Source of the DNA: JAABQT01 sp041488375
GTDB taxonomy: Bacteria > Pseudomonadota > Gammaproteobacteria > Burkholderiales > SG8-39
Reading direction: 5' to 3'
Length of the DNA: 13,556 bases
Assembly (NCBI GenBank): GCA_041488375.1
Contig: JBGPPD010000068.1
Span: forward strand, 1-13,556
Positions 5,999 to 13,556 of this stretch are shown one piece after another. Position numbers and translations under genes: made by a program. Within the stretch, counting starts at the first letter, position 1. Each line of letters begins with the position of its first letter. The notes beneath the pieces are model-generated. The model saw only the letters and a list, made by a program, of their open reading frames with translations. It did no database searches and was not told the DNA's origin.

Positions 5999-6787
5999 AT
6001 GAGGCGGATGCGATCCATTCTGATGCTCTCGGGACTGGTGGCGCTCGGCGGCTGCGCCGGCGTGCCGGACGACGGCCTGCTCGCGTCCACGTCCATCGTG
6101 CGCGAGTTGCGGCGCGAATCGGGCGACGTCATCGAAGTGGCGCGTTTCTCGCGGCTCGCGGCGGGCGCGCCGCTGCCCGAGGACTGGCTTGCCTGGGGCC
6201 TGCGCTCGGGCAAGCTGCCGACCGAGTACCGCCTGGTGCGCTCGACGCGCGGCACGGTGCTCGAGGCCAGCGCGGAGCGCGCAGCGACCGGGCTGCACCG
6301 CGAGATCCGCGTCGACCCGCGCCGCCAGCCGTTCCTGGACTGGACCTGGCGGGTCGATAGCCTGATTCCCGGCGCCGACAACAGTTACGCCTACCGGGAC
6401 GATTCGGCCGCGCGCCTGGTGGTCTCCTTCCACGGCGACGCCGGGAAGCTGGATTTCGAGCAGCGCGCCAAGCTGCGCCTGATCAAGGCGGTCACCGGCG
6501 AAGGGCTGCCCTACGCGATGCTCATGTACGTGTGGGCCAACGAGCTGCCGGTCGACAGCGTAGTGCCGAATCCCCATTTCGACCGCATCCGCATGATCGT
6601 GGTGGAAAGCGGCGAGGCGCGCCTCGGGCAATGGCTGCATTACCGCAGGAACGTGCTGGAGGACTTCCGCCGGGCGTTCGGCGAGGATCCCGGCGACATC
6701 GTCTCGATCGGGGTGCTGACCGACTCGGACAACAGCCAGCACGTCGCGCACGGCTATTACGGCGACATCACGCTGCGCGCGCCCTAG
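5999..6787 (+). CDS. DUF3047-type lipoprotein of unknown function
   Basis: The 262-residue protein has a lipoprotein signal: a short basic N-terminus, a hydrophobic core and lipobox 'ALGGC' with Cys19; the +2 residue is Ala, compatible with outer-membrane sorting. The mature part matches the DUF3047 pattern: 'ATGLHREIRVDPRRQPFLDWTWRVD' (97-120), 'RDDSAARLVVSFHGD' (133-147), 'AMLMYVWAN' (173-181), 'GQWLHYRRNVLEDFRRAFGE' (210-229) and 'IGVLTDSDNSQ' followed by 'YYGDI'. The mixture of Trp, acidic and His residues suggests a binding or hydrolytic domain, but the family function is not known. ATG 5999 was chosen; ATG 6008 also keeps the lipobox and has GAGG 3 nt upstream, while an earlier ATG at 5939 would overlap the regulator gene. 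Its TAG stop shares a CTAG with the convergent glnE stop. Possibly co-transcribed with the upstream regulator. Confidence 0.85.
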   Translation: MRRMRSILMLSGLVALGGCAGVPDDGLLASTSIVRELRRESGDVIEVARFSRLAAGAPLPEDWLAWGLRSGKLPTEYRLVRSTRGTVLEASAERAATGLHREIRVDPRRQPFLDWTWRVDSLIPGADNSYAYRDDSAARLVVSFHGDAGKLDFEQRAKLRLIKAVTGEGLPYAMLMYVWANELPVDSVVPNPHFDRIRMIVVESGEARLGQWLHYRRNVLEDFRRAFGEDPGDIVSIGVLTDSDNSQHVAHGYYGDITLRAP

Positions 6788-9357
6788 CCGAACACGGTAC
6801 GCCACAGCGCGCGCACTGCGGCAGCGTGGGCGCCGACCTGCTCTGTCGGGATGCGCGCGTAACGCGCGCCGCTCATGCGCAGCGCGTGCTGGAGGCGCCG
6901 GAACTCGCGGTAGGCTCCGCGGCACTGCTCGGCCAGCTCCGGCGGGATCAACCGCAGCCCCGCCGCAATGCCGAGCAGCGCGATATTGCCCAGGTTTTCG
7001 GTGAGCCCGGGATGGCGCGCGGCATGCGAGAGAACCAGAAACTGCACGATGAACTCCAGGTCGATCATCCCGCCGCGGTCGTGCTTGACGTCGAACAGCC
7101 CCGAGGCGTTCGGGTGCGCCGCGTGCAGGCGCTCGCGCATCGCCAGCACTTCCTTCGCCAGCGCCGCGGCGTCGCGCGGCCTGACCAGGATGCGCCGGCG
7201 GATGTCCTCGAAAGCGGCGCCGACGCGCGCGTCGCCGGCGCAGGCGCGCGCCCTGGTCAGCGCCTGGTGCTCCCAGACCCACGCCGATTCCTCCTGGTAT
7301 TTGGCGAAGGCCTCGATGGAGGACACCAGCAGGCCGGCCTCGCCCGAAGGCCGCAGGCGCAGGTCGGTCTCGAACAGCACGCCGCTCGAGGTCCGCGTGG
7401 TGAGCCAGAGGTTGAGGCGCTGCGCCAGGCGCGCGTAGTTCTCCGGGGCGCGTTCGTCGGCGTCGTCGTAGACGAAGATCAGGTCGAGGTCCGAGGCGTA
7501 ACCCAGTTCCTTGCCGCCGAGCTTGCCGTAGGCGACCACCGCGAAGCGCGGCTGCTCCCGGTGCCCGGTGCGCAACTGCGACCAGCATAGCTCCAGCGCC
7601 ACGCCGAGCACGCGGTCGGCGAGCTCCGAGAGATGGTCGGCGAGCTTTTCCATGCTCAGCAGGCCGCCGATGTCCTGCGCCAGCAGGCGGAACAGCTGCG
7701 ACTGGTGCTGTTCGCGCAGCACGTTCATCTGCCGCTCGGCGTCGCCGCCCGCGGCCTCGAGGGCGGCGCGCAGCGCGCGCTCGAAGGCCGCCCAGTCCGG
7801 CGCGGCGTAGAGCACGCGGTCGTCGAGCAGCTCGTCGAGCAGCAGCGGATGGCGCGTGACGAATTCGGCCGCCCAGCTGGAAGCGGCGATGATCCGGGTG
7901 ACGCGCTCGAGTGCCTCCGGGTGTTCGGCCAGCAGCGCGAGGTAGGCGGCGCGGCGCGCGATCGCCTCGATCAGGTCGAGGCCGCGCGCCAGTGTGGCGT
8001 CGGGGTCGCCGCCGCGCGCCGCCGCGGCCGCCAGCGCCGGCACCAGCGTGTCCACCCGTCGCCGCGACTCGTCGGGCAACAGCGCATAGCGCTGGCTGCG
8101 CCGCACCGCGGCCAGTCGCTCGGCGCTCGCCTGCACGTTGCGGTAGCCGCGCGCGGCAAGCGCCAGCGCCACTGCCGCGGCGTCGTCCTGCCATAGGTCC
8201 GGCGCGTCCGCGGCCGGCGCTTCGGCGAACACCAGCTGGAAGTGGCGCTGGACCGCGTCGCGGTGCGGCTGCAGCCGCGCGTGGAACTGTTCCCAAGTAG
8301 CGCAGCCGGACATGCGGGCGATGCGCACGCGGTCCTCGGGGTCCTGCGGCAGCGTGTGCGTCTGCAGGTCGTCCAGGTACTGCAGGCGGTGCTCGGTATT
8401 GCGCAGGAAGACGTAGGCCTCGGAGAGCTCGCGCACCGCCTCAGGCGGCAGCAGGGCGCGCTCGCCCAGGAGCGCTAGCACTTGCAGCGTCGGACGCACC
8501 GCCAGCGCCGGGTCGCGGCCGGCGCGCACCAGCTGCAGCGCCTGCGCGACGAACTCGATCTCGCGGATGCCGCCGGGCCCGAGCTTGACGTGCTCGGCGA
8601 GGTCGCGGCGCGCGACCTCGCGCCGCACTTCCGCATGCAGCCGCCGCATGGCCGCGAGCGTGGCGTAGTCCAGGTACTTGCGGAACACGAACGGGCGCAC
8701 GATCGCCGCCAGCTCCTCGTGACCGCTGCCGGTGATCGGCCGCGCCTTGATCCAGGCGTAACGCTCCCATTCGCGCCCCTGGGTGACGAAATAGTCTTCC
8801 AGGGCGCCGAAGTCGGCCACCAGCGGGCCGGAATCGCCGTAGGGACGCAGGCGCATGTCGACGCGGAACGCGAAGCCGTCCCCGGTGAGGTCCGACAGCA
8901 GCGCGATCAGCTTGCGGCCGGCGCGCTCCAATGCGGGCATCCGCGCGCCAGCCGCTTCCGGGTGCAGGAAGATGAGGTCGACGTCGGAAGAAACGTTCAG
9001 CTCACGGCCGCCGAGCTTGCCCATCGCGACCACCACCAGCTCGCGCTCCCCGGTCCAGTCCAGCGCAGCGGCGATCTCCAGCTCGGCGAGATCGCTCATC
9101 GTCGAGCAGACCTCGGACAGGTCCGCGCTGCCCTCGAGATCGCGCCGCATGACGCGCAACAGGACACGGGCGCGCAGTCGCCGCAGGCGGCGCTTGAGCG
9201 CCGCCTCGTCGTCGCCGGCGCTGCCGCGCAGCGCGGCGACCATCTCGGCGCGCGCAAATGCCGTGGGCGCGGCCAATTCGGCGGCCAGCTCGGGATCGGC
9301 TCGCAGCGCGCGCTCGGCGTGGCGCGACAGGGCGATTTTGCCAATCGGATCGGGCAT
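6784..9357 (-). CDS. glnE: Bifunctional glutamine synthetase adenylyltransferase/adenylyl-removing enzyme
   Basis: The 857-residue enzyme adenylylates and deadenylylates glutamine synthetase, tuning ammonia assimilation in response to PII and glutamine. Two nucleotidyltransferase domains are visible: N-terminal (removase) 'GKLGGRELNVSSDVDLIF' at 113-130 with metal Asp125/Asp127, and C-terminal (transferase) 'YGKLGGKELGYASDLDLIF' at about 610-628, each followed by a 'D.RLRP.G..G' segment. Helical linkers and 'HDRGGMIDLEFIVQF' (near 758) of the C-terminal regulatory bundle are present. The protein is about 90 residues shorter than the E. coli enzyme (946); about half of this is missing ahead of the first domain. 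The ATG at 9357 has no clear Shine-Dalgarno. Transcribed divergently from yhdP and convergent with the DUF3047 lipoprotein gene. Confidence 0.95.
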   Translation of the reverse strand: MPDPIGKIALSRHAERALRADPELAAELAAPTAFARAEMVAALRGSAGDDEAALKRRLRRLRARVLLRVMRRDLEGSADLSEVCSTMSDLAELEIAAALDWTGERELVVVAMGKLGGRELNVSSDVDLIFLHPEAAGARMPALERAGRKLIALLSDLTGDGFAFRVDMRLRPYGDSGPLVADFGALEDYFVTQGREWERYAWIKARPITGSGHEELAAIVRPFVFRKYLDYATLAAMRRLHAEVRREVARRDLAEHVKLGPGGIREIEFVAQALQLVRAGRDPALAVRPTLQVLALLGERALLPPEAVRELSEAYVFLRNTEHRLQYLDDLQTHTLPQDPEDRVRIARMSGCATWEQFHARLQPHRDAVQRHFQLVFAEAPAADAPDLWQDDAAAVALALAARGYRNVQASAERLAAVRRSQRYALLPDESRRRVDTLVPALAAAAARGGDPDATLARGLDLIEAIARRAAYLALLAEHPEALERVTRIIAASSWAAEFVTRHPLLLDELLDDRVLYAAPDWAAFERALRAALEAAGGDAERQMNVLREQHQSQLFRLLAQDIGGLLSMEKLADHLSELADRVLGVALELCWSQLRTGHREQPRFAVVAYGKLGGKELGYASDLDLIFVYDDADERAPENYARLAQRLNLWLTTRTSSGVLFETDLRLRPSGEAGLLVSSIEAFAKYQEESAWVWEHQALTRARACAGDARVGAAFEDIRRRILVRPRDAAALAKEVLAMRERLHAAHPNASGLFDVKHDRGGMIDLEFIVQFLVLSHAARHPGLTENLGNIALLGIAAGLRLIPPELAEQCRGAYREFRRLQHALRMSGARYARIPTEQVGAHAAAVRALWRTVFG

Positions 9358-9361
9358 TTAC

Positions 9362-9372
9362 GGTTAGAATGG
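9362..9372 (+). promoter_or_regulatory. Candidate -10 region in the glnE-yhdP divergent region
   Basis: GGTTAGAATGG with TAGAAT at 9365-9370 (five of six matches to the sigma-70 -10). It is the same 11-mer found leftward at 5605-5615 before ilvE. TTGCCA lies upstream at 9338-9343, but the 21-nt spacing is too long for a standard promoter, so the -35 is uncertain. If used, the yhdP leader would be roughly 110 nt. Confidence 0.35.
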
Positions 9373-9440
9373 ACCGCGAGCGCCGGACGCCGCAAGAACT
9401 TTATGCGCCGCCGTGCCCCAAACCTGCTGGTCGAGCGTTA

Positions 9441-9469
9441 TTTCCACCTGATACCCATACGACTATAGG
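9441..9469 (+). promoter_or_regulatory. Second candidate promoter close to yhdP
   Basis: TTTCCA (9441-9446) and TATAGG (9464-9469) are separated by 17 nt, each with four of six consensus matches. The predicted start would be about 10 nt before the yhdP ATG, just around an AAGG (9473-9476) that could be its ribosome-binding site, so the leader would be very short. A weak match; it competes with the element at 9362-9372 as the yhdP promoter. Confidence 0.25.
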
Positions 9470-9485
9470 GGCAAGGCCAAGCGCG

Positions 9486-12400
9486 ATGCAAACCACGGAT
9501 CAATCCAGCCTCAAGCGCACGCTGCTGCGCGCGCTGGAAGCGCTGGCGTGGACGCTGTTTTTCGCGTTCGCCGCCGTGTTCCTCGCGCTGCGCTTCTGGC
9601 TGCTGCCGCAGGTCGGGAATTACCGCGGCGACGTCGAGGCGGCGTTGACGCGCGCGGTCGGGCTGGCGGTGAAGATCGGCGGCCTGCAGGCCGACTGGGA
9701 CGGCTTGCGGCCGCGCCTGGTGGTGTCCGACCTGCGCGTATACGACCGCGAGGGGCGCGAGGCGCTGGTGCTGCCGTCGGTCGAGCCGGTGGTGGCCTGG
9801 AGCACGCTGCTGGCGCGCGACCTGCGCCTGCAAACACTGGCGATCGAAGGGCCCCGGCTCACCGTGAGACGCGATGCGGGCGGTGCGATCCACGTCGCGG
9901 GCGTGACGCTGCAGGCGGCGCAGCAAGCCGCGCAGGGCGACGGCCGGCTCGCCGGGTGGTTGCTGGAGCAGCGCGAGATCGTGGTGCGCAACGCGGAGAT
10001 CGAGTGGCTGGACGAGTTGCGCGGGGCGCCGCCGCTCGCGCTGCACGCCCTGCAATTGCGCCTGCGCAACCGCGGCGACGTGCACCAGATCGGCCTGTCG
10101 GCGCGCCCGCCGAGCGAGCTCGGCGCCAGCGTGGAACTGCGCGCCTCCCTGTCGGGCGACCTCAGCTTGCAGCCCGGCGCCTGGCAGGGCCGCGTCTACG
10201 CCGAGCTGGGCTACACCGACCTCGCCGGCTGGCGCGCCTGGCTCGATTACCCGGTGGACCTGAGCGCCGGCCAGGGCGCGCTGCGGCTGTGGGCGACGTT
10301 TGGCGCCGGCAAGCTGGTGGATGCGACGGCGGACCTCGCGCTGACCGGCGTCATGGTGCGGCTGGACCCCGACCTGCCGGTGCTGGCGGTCACCAGCGTG
10401 ACCGGGCGCGTGCAGGGGCGCCAGACCGCGCGCGGCTACCAATTCGGCGCGCGCCGCCTGGCGCTGGTGCCGGTGCAGGGCGCGCCGCTGCGCGGCACCA
10501 GCTTCACGGCGAGCTGGCAGGCGGCCGAGGGCGCGCAGGCGGCAAGCGGCGCCGTGAGCGCGGACCTGATCGAGCTCGGGCCGCTGGCGCAGCTCGCCGA
10601 TTTCCTGCCGTTCCCGCGCGACTTGCGCTCGCTGCTGTCCGAACTCGCGCCGCAGGGGCGCTTGCAGGAGGTGGATTTCCGCTGGACCGGGGAGCTGCCC
10701 GATCGCGCCCGCTTCGAGGGGCGCGCGCGCTTCGACGCCCTCACCATGACGCCCTGGCGCGCGATCCCCGGCTTCGCCAACCTGTCGGGCCGCGTGCACG
10801 CGACCGAGTCGCGCGGCGAACTGCAGCTCGCCGCGCGCAACGCCGAGATCGGCCTGCCGAAGGTGTTCCCCGAGCCGCGCGTGCGGCTGGACGCCCTGGA
10901 GGGCGAACTGCGCTGGGAGCGCACGCCGGCCGCGGGCGTCAACGTGACCCTCGCCGGGCTGAGCTACGCCAACGAGGATTTCGCCGGCAACGCGTCGGGA
11001 AGCTACCGCTACACGGGCGAGGGGCCCGGGGTGATCGATCTCATCGCGCAGCTGACGCGCCTCAACGCGGGCAACCTGCCCCGCTACCTGCCGCTGAGCA
11101 CGATCATGGGCGAGAAAAGCCGCGCCTGGCTGGTCGGCGCGATCCGCGGCGGGAAATCGAGTGACGCGCGGCTGCGCCTGCTGGGCGACCTGCGCGACTT
11201 CCCGTTCGTCGATCCGGCGAAGGGACAATTCCGCATCGAGGCGCAGCTGCGCGAGGCGAACCTCGAATACGCCACGGGCTGGCCGCTGGCGGAGGACATC
11301 GACGGCGAGTTGCTGTTCGAACGCAACCGGATGGAGATCAGCGCGCGCCGGGCGCGCATCCTCGGCGCCGGCGTGTCCAGCGTGCGCGTGGCGATCGCGC
11401 AACTCGGCAATCCCGGCGCCGAGCTGCTGATCCAGGGCAATGCCGAAGGCCGTACCGCCGATTTCCTCGATTTCATCCGGCGCAGCCCGGTGCGCGGCAT
11501 GGTCGTCGGCGCCACCGACGAGCTGAGCGCGAGCGGCAATGCGCGGCTGCGCCTCAAGCTGGCCCTGCCGCTGCAGCGGCTGGACGCCAGCCGGGTGGAG
11601 GGCGAGGTCCGGTTGGCCGGCAACACCTTGCACCTGGCGCCGGGCCTGCCGCCCCTGGAGCGCGCCAGCGGCACGCTGTCGTTCACCGAGCGCTCCGTCA
11701 CCGTTCGCGAGGCGAGCGGCCGCATCTTCGGCGGTCCGATCGCGCTCAACGGCCGCAGCAGCCGCGGCGGCGACCTGAACTTCCTGGCGCGCGGCTCGTT
11801 CTCCGCCGCGGCGCTGGAGCCGCTGCTCGGCCGCCAATGGCGCGGCGTGCTCAAGGGGTCCGCGGCCTACACCGCGACGGTCAGCGCGCGCGGCAAGCGC
11901 ACGCCGCGCTTCACCTTCGAGTCCGACCTGAAAGGCGTGTCCAGCGAGTTGCCCCCGCCGCTCGCCAAGCCGGTGGGCGTCGCGCTGCCGCTGCGCGTCT
12001 CGGTGGTGACGGGCGAGGCCGGCCAGCGCAGCTTCATCACGCTCGGCCGGGTGCTGCGCGCGGAGTTGCTGCACCAGGCCGAGGGCGAGAAGTTGTTGGA
12101 GCGCGCGACGCTGGCCTTCGCGCCGCCCGCCGGCGGGCGGCTGCGCATGCCGCCGGAGCGCCGCGCCGTCCTGGTGTACGGGGCGCTGGAGAGCGTGGAC
12201 CTGGAGCGCTGGCTGCCGTTGCTGGCGGGCGGGAGCGGCGACGGATTGCAGCTGCGCACCGATCTGCGCATCGGCACGCTCGACGCGTTCGGCAAGCGCC
12301 TGAACGACATCGTGGTCAGGGCCGCCACGCAGGAGGAAGGCTGGACCGCGAGCCTGGAGTGCGCGCAAGTCAACGGCGACCTGTCCTACCGGAGCGGGGA

Positions 12401-13319
12401 TGGCGGCAAGCTGGTGGCGCGGCTGTCGCGCTTCGTCGAGCCGCCCGACAGCCCCGGGGTGCAGGCGGCGCACGAGCTCGCGGACCTCCCGGCACTGGAC
12501 CTGATCGCCGACAGTTTCAGCCTGCGCGGCAAGGAGTTCGGCAGCATGCAGATCGTGGCGCGCCATGAGGGCACGGGCTGGCTCCTCGAGCGCGTGGCGA
12601 TGCGCAACCTGGACAGCTCGCTGATCGCCAGCGGCGTCTGGCGCACGGGGGCGGGAGCCAGCACCACGCTCAAGGTGGACGTGGAGGCGAGCGACGTCGG
12701 CCGCATGCTCGAGCGCTTCGGCCAGCCCGGGCTGGTGAAAGGCGGCAACGCCAAGGCGCAGTTGGCCGTGGCCTGGAACGGCGACCCGACGGCGATCGAC
12801 TACGCCAGCCTCAGCGGGCGCGTCGAAATGCATGCCGCCGACGGGCAATTCCTGGAGATCGATCCCGGACTGGGCAAGCTGGTGTCGCTGATGAGCCTGC
12901 AGATGCTGCCGCGGCGCATCACGCTCGATTTCCGTGACGTGTTCTCCAAGGGATTCAAGTGGGAGCGCATCGACGCCACGGCGCAGATCACCCGCGGCGT
13001 GCTCGACACCCAGGATTTCCGCATGCGGGGTTCGGCGGCCGACGTGGTGCTGAAGGGCCAGGCCGACCTCGCGCACGAGACGCAGGACCTGCACGTGCGC
13101 GTCACGCCGAAACTCGGCGACTCCGCCGCGACGGTGGTCGGCGTCATCAATCCGGTCATCGGCCTGGGCACCTTCATCGTGCAGCGGGCGCTGAAGGACC
13201 CGCTGGGCCAGATCTTCGCTTTCGAATACGGCATCACCGGCAGCTGGGCCGACCCGAAGGTCGCCAAGCTGAGCCCGGCCGTTTCCACCGAAGTCCCCTC
13301 GCCGCCGTCGGGCAACTGA
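9486..13319 (+). CDS. yhdP: YhdP-family AsmA-like envelope protein (TIGR02099)
   Basis: The 1277-residue protein is close to E. coli YhdP (1266). A single N-terminal membrane anchor is seen at about residues 19-41 ('ALAWTLFFAFAAVFLALRFW'), followed by 'LPQVGNYRGDVEAALTRAVGLAVKIGGLQADWDGLRPRL', the typical start of the periplasmic AsmA/DUF3971 region. The rest is long, beta-rich and repetitive, as expected of a bridge-like lipid-transfer protein. The end ('VVGVINPVIGLGTFIVQRALKDPLGQIFAFEYGITGSW', about 1213-1254) is a family hallmark. In E. coli, YhdP with TamB and YdbH moves phospholipid from inner to outer membrane. ATG 9486 was chosen because it leaves the anchor near the N-terminus and has AAGG about 9 nt upstream; the frame is open further back but overlaps glnE. 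tldD follows after 10 nt, probably in the same operon. Confidence 0.95.
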   Translation: MQTTDQSSLKRTLLRALEALAWTLFFAFAAVFLALRFWLLPQVGNYRGDVEAALTRAVGLAVKIGGLQADWDGLRPRLVVSDLRVYDREGREALVLPSVEPVVAWSTLLARDLRLQTLAIEGPRLTVRRDAGGAIHVAGVTLQAAQQAAQGDGRLAGWLLEQREIVVRNAEIEWLDELRGAPPLALHALQLRLRNRGDVHQIGLSARPPSELGASVELRASLSGDLSLQPGAWQGRVYAELGYTDLAGWRAWLDYPVDLSAGQGALRLWATFGAGKLVDATADLALTGVMVRLDPDLPVLAVTSVTGRVQGRQTARGYQFGARRLALVPVQGAPLRGTSFTASWQAAEGAQAASGAVSADLIELGPLAQLADFLPFPRDLRSLLSELAPQGRLQEVDFRWTGELPDRARFEGRARFDALTMTPWRAIPGFANLSGRVHATESRGELQLAARNAEIGLPKVFPEPRVRLDALEGELRWERTPAAGVNVTLAGLSYANEDFAGNASGSYRYTGEGPGVIDLIAQLTRLNAGNLPRYLPLSTIMGEKSRAWLVGAIRGGKSSDARLRLLGDLRDFPFVDPAKGQFRIEAQLREANLEYATGWPLAEDIDGELLFERNRMEISARRARILGAGVSSVRVAIAQLGNPGAELLIQGNAEGRTADFLDFIRRSPVRGMVVGATDELSASGNARLRLKLALPLQRLDASRVEGEVRLAGNTLHLAPGLPPLERASGTLSFTERSVTVREASGRIFGGPIALNGRSSRGGDLNFLARGSFSAAALEPLLGRQWRGVLKGSAAYTATVSARGKRTPRFTFESDLKGVSSELPPPLAKPVGVALPLRVSVVTGEAGQRSFITLGRVLRAELLHQAEGEKLLERATLAFAPPAGGRLRMPPERRAVLVYGALESVDLERWLPLLAGGSGDGLQLRTDLRIGTLDAFGKRLNDIVVRAATQEEGWTASLECAQVNGDLSYRSGDGGKLVARLSRFVEPPDSPGVQAAHELADLPALDLIADSFSLRGKEFGSMQIVARHEGTGWLLERVAMRNLDSSLIASGVWRTGAGASTTLKVDVEASDVGRMLERFGQPGLVKGGNAKAQLAVAWNGDPTAIDYASLSGRVEMHAADGQFLEIDPGLGKLVSLMSLQMLPRRITLDFRDVFSKGFKWERIDATAQITRGVLDTQDFRMRGSAADVVLKGQADLAHETQDLHVRVTPKLGDSAATVVGVINPVIGLGTFIVQRALKDPLGQIFAFEYGITGSWADPKVAKLSPAVSTEVPSPPSGN

Positions 13320-13329
13320 AGGACAGTCC

Positions 13330-13556
13330 ATGGACACCGATACCCTGCTCGCCACCGCCGACGCCTGCCTGCTGGCGCCCTATGACCTGGAGGCGCGCCG
13401 GCTGGACGCGGTGTTCGCCGCGCTTGCGCGCCGCCGCGTCGAGCACGCCGACCTGTATTTCCAGTACACCCGCGCCGAGGGCTGGAGCCTGGAGGAGGGC
13501 ATCGTCAAGTCGGGCAGTTTCTCCATCGAACAGGGCGTGGGCGTGCGCGCCATCTC
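13330..13556 (+). CDS. tldD: Metalloprotease TldD, N-terminal part (3'-truncated by window edge)
   Basis: The first 75 codons are present and the frame runs off the right edge. 'LLAPYDLEARRLDAVFAALARRRVEHADLYFQYTR' followed by 'EGWSLEEGIVKSGSFSIEQGVGVRAI' is the conserved TldD N-terminus. TldD pairs with TldE (PmbA) as a cytosolic zinc protease that processes peptides, such as microcins and antitoxins, by threading unfolded chains. The zinc motif HExxxH lies beyond the window. ATG 13330 has AAGGA 6 nt upstream, overlapping the yhdP stop region; the gap to yhdP is only 10 nt, so they are probably co-transcribed. Confidence 0.93.
   Translation, partial: MDTDTLLATADACLLAPYDLEARRLDAVFAALARRRVEHADLYFQYTRAEGWSLEEGIVKSGSFSIEQGVGVRAI

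Noticed and set aside
5879..8296. 805-codon leftward open frame overlapping arsR, the lipoprotein gene and the 3' half of glnE
   Set aside because: Arg/Ala/Gly-rich shadow with no motif; the true glnE frame with both catalytic motifs occupies the same DNA from 6784.
9457..9471. T7-promoter-like string (ATACGACTATAGGGG)
   Set aside because: It lacks four bases of the T7 consensus and lies in a natural intergenic region with no phage genes nearby; chance resemblance is likely, and vector contamination is unlikely because the flanks fit the native genes.
9438..13355. 1305-codon antisense open frame covering all of yhdP
   Set aside because: Composition is Arg/His/Gln/Ala-rich with no recognisable domain, typical of the antisense frame of a GC-rich gene; the plus-strand yhdP product has clear family hallmarks throughout.

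Overview
The window is a GC-rich (roughly 70% by eye), densely packed chromosomal segment. It most resembles a betaproteobacterium. The reasons are the gene order ilvE / small CHCC zinc-ribbon gene / waaF, the divergent glnE-yhdP pair with tldD downstream, and proteobacterial-type protein sequences such as an AlgC-like PMM/PGM and WaaF. This placement is inference; there is no rRNA or other marker gene here. I see no mobile element, CRISPR array, tRNA or rRNA, no prophage, and no gene-free stretch longer than 130 bases.

Left part (1-5578). The 3' end of a glycerophosphodiester phosphodiesterase gene runs rightward off the left edge. It converges on a seven-gene leftward cluster that begins near 5600: ilvE (branched-chain aminotransferase), a 63-residue zinc-ribbon protein, waaF (LPS heptosyltransferase II), an NTF2/SnoaL-like protein, a YheT-type alpha/beta hydrolase, an AlgC-type phosphomannomutase/phosphoglucomutase, and an exported glutathione peroxidase. 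Neighbouring genes overlap by 4 or 20 nt or are 1 nt apart, so this looks like one transcription unit with translational coupling. Five consecutive internal genes start with GTG or TTG. A perfect 10-bp hairpin, with the peroxidase stop codon as its loop, closes the unit.

Middle (5579-6787). A 68-bp divergent region separates ilvE from a cysteine-free ArsR-family regulator, which is followed 31 nt later by a DUF3047 lipoprotein gene. A perfect 7-bp inverted repeat spans the regulator's start codon and is a plausible autoregulatory operator.

Right part (6784-13556). glnE (glutamine synthetase adenylyltransferase/removase) runs leftward and converges on the DUF3047 gene, the two sharing a CTAG as both stop codons. 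Divergent from glnE, after a 128-bp promoter region, is yhdP (large AsmA-like envelope protein), followed 10 nt later by the start of tldD, which is cut by the right edge.

Functionally the window is mostly housekeeping: envelope biogenesis (waaF, algC, yhdP, the lipoprotein), amino-acid and nitrogen metabolism (ilvE, glnE), peroxide defence and proteolysis. I found no convincing new multi-gene system. The most interesting items are regulatory or architectural: the start-codon operator, the run of non-ATG 4-nt overlaps, and the uncharacterised small proteins.
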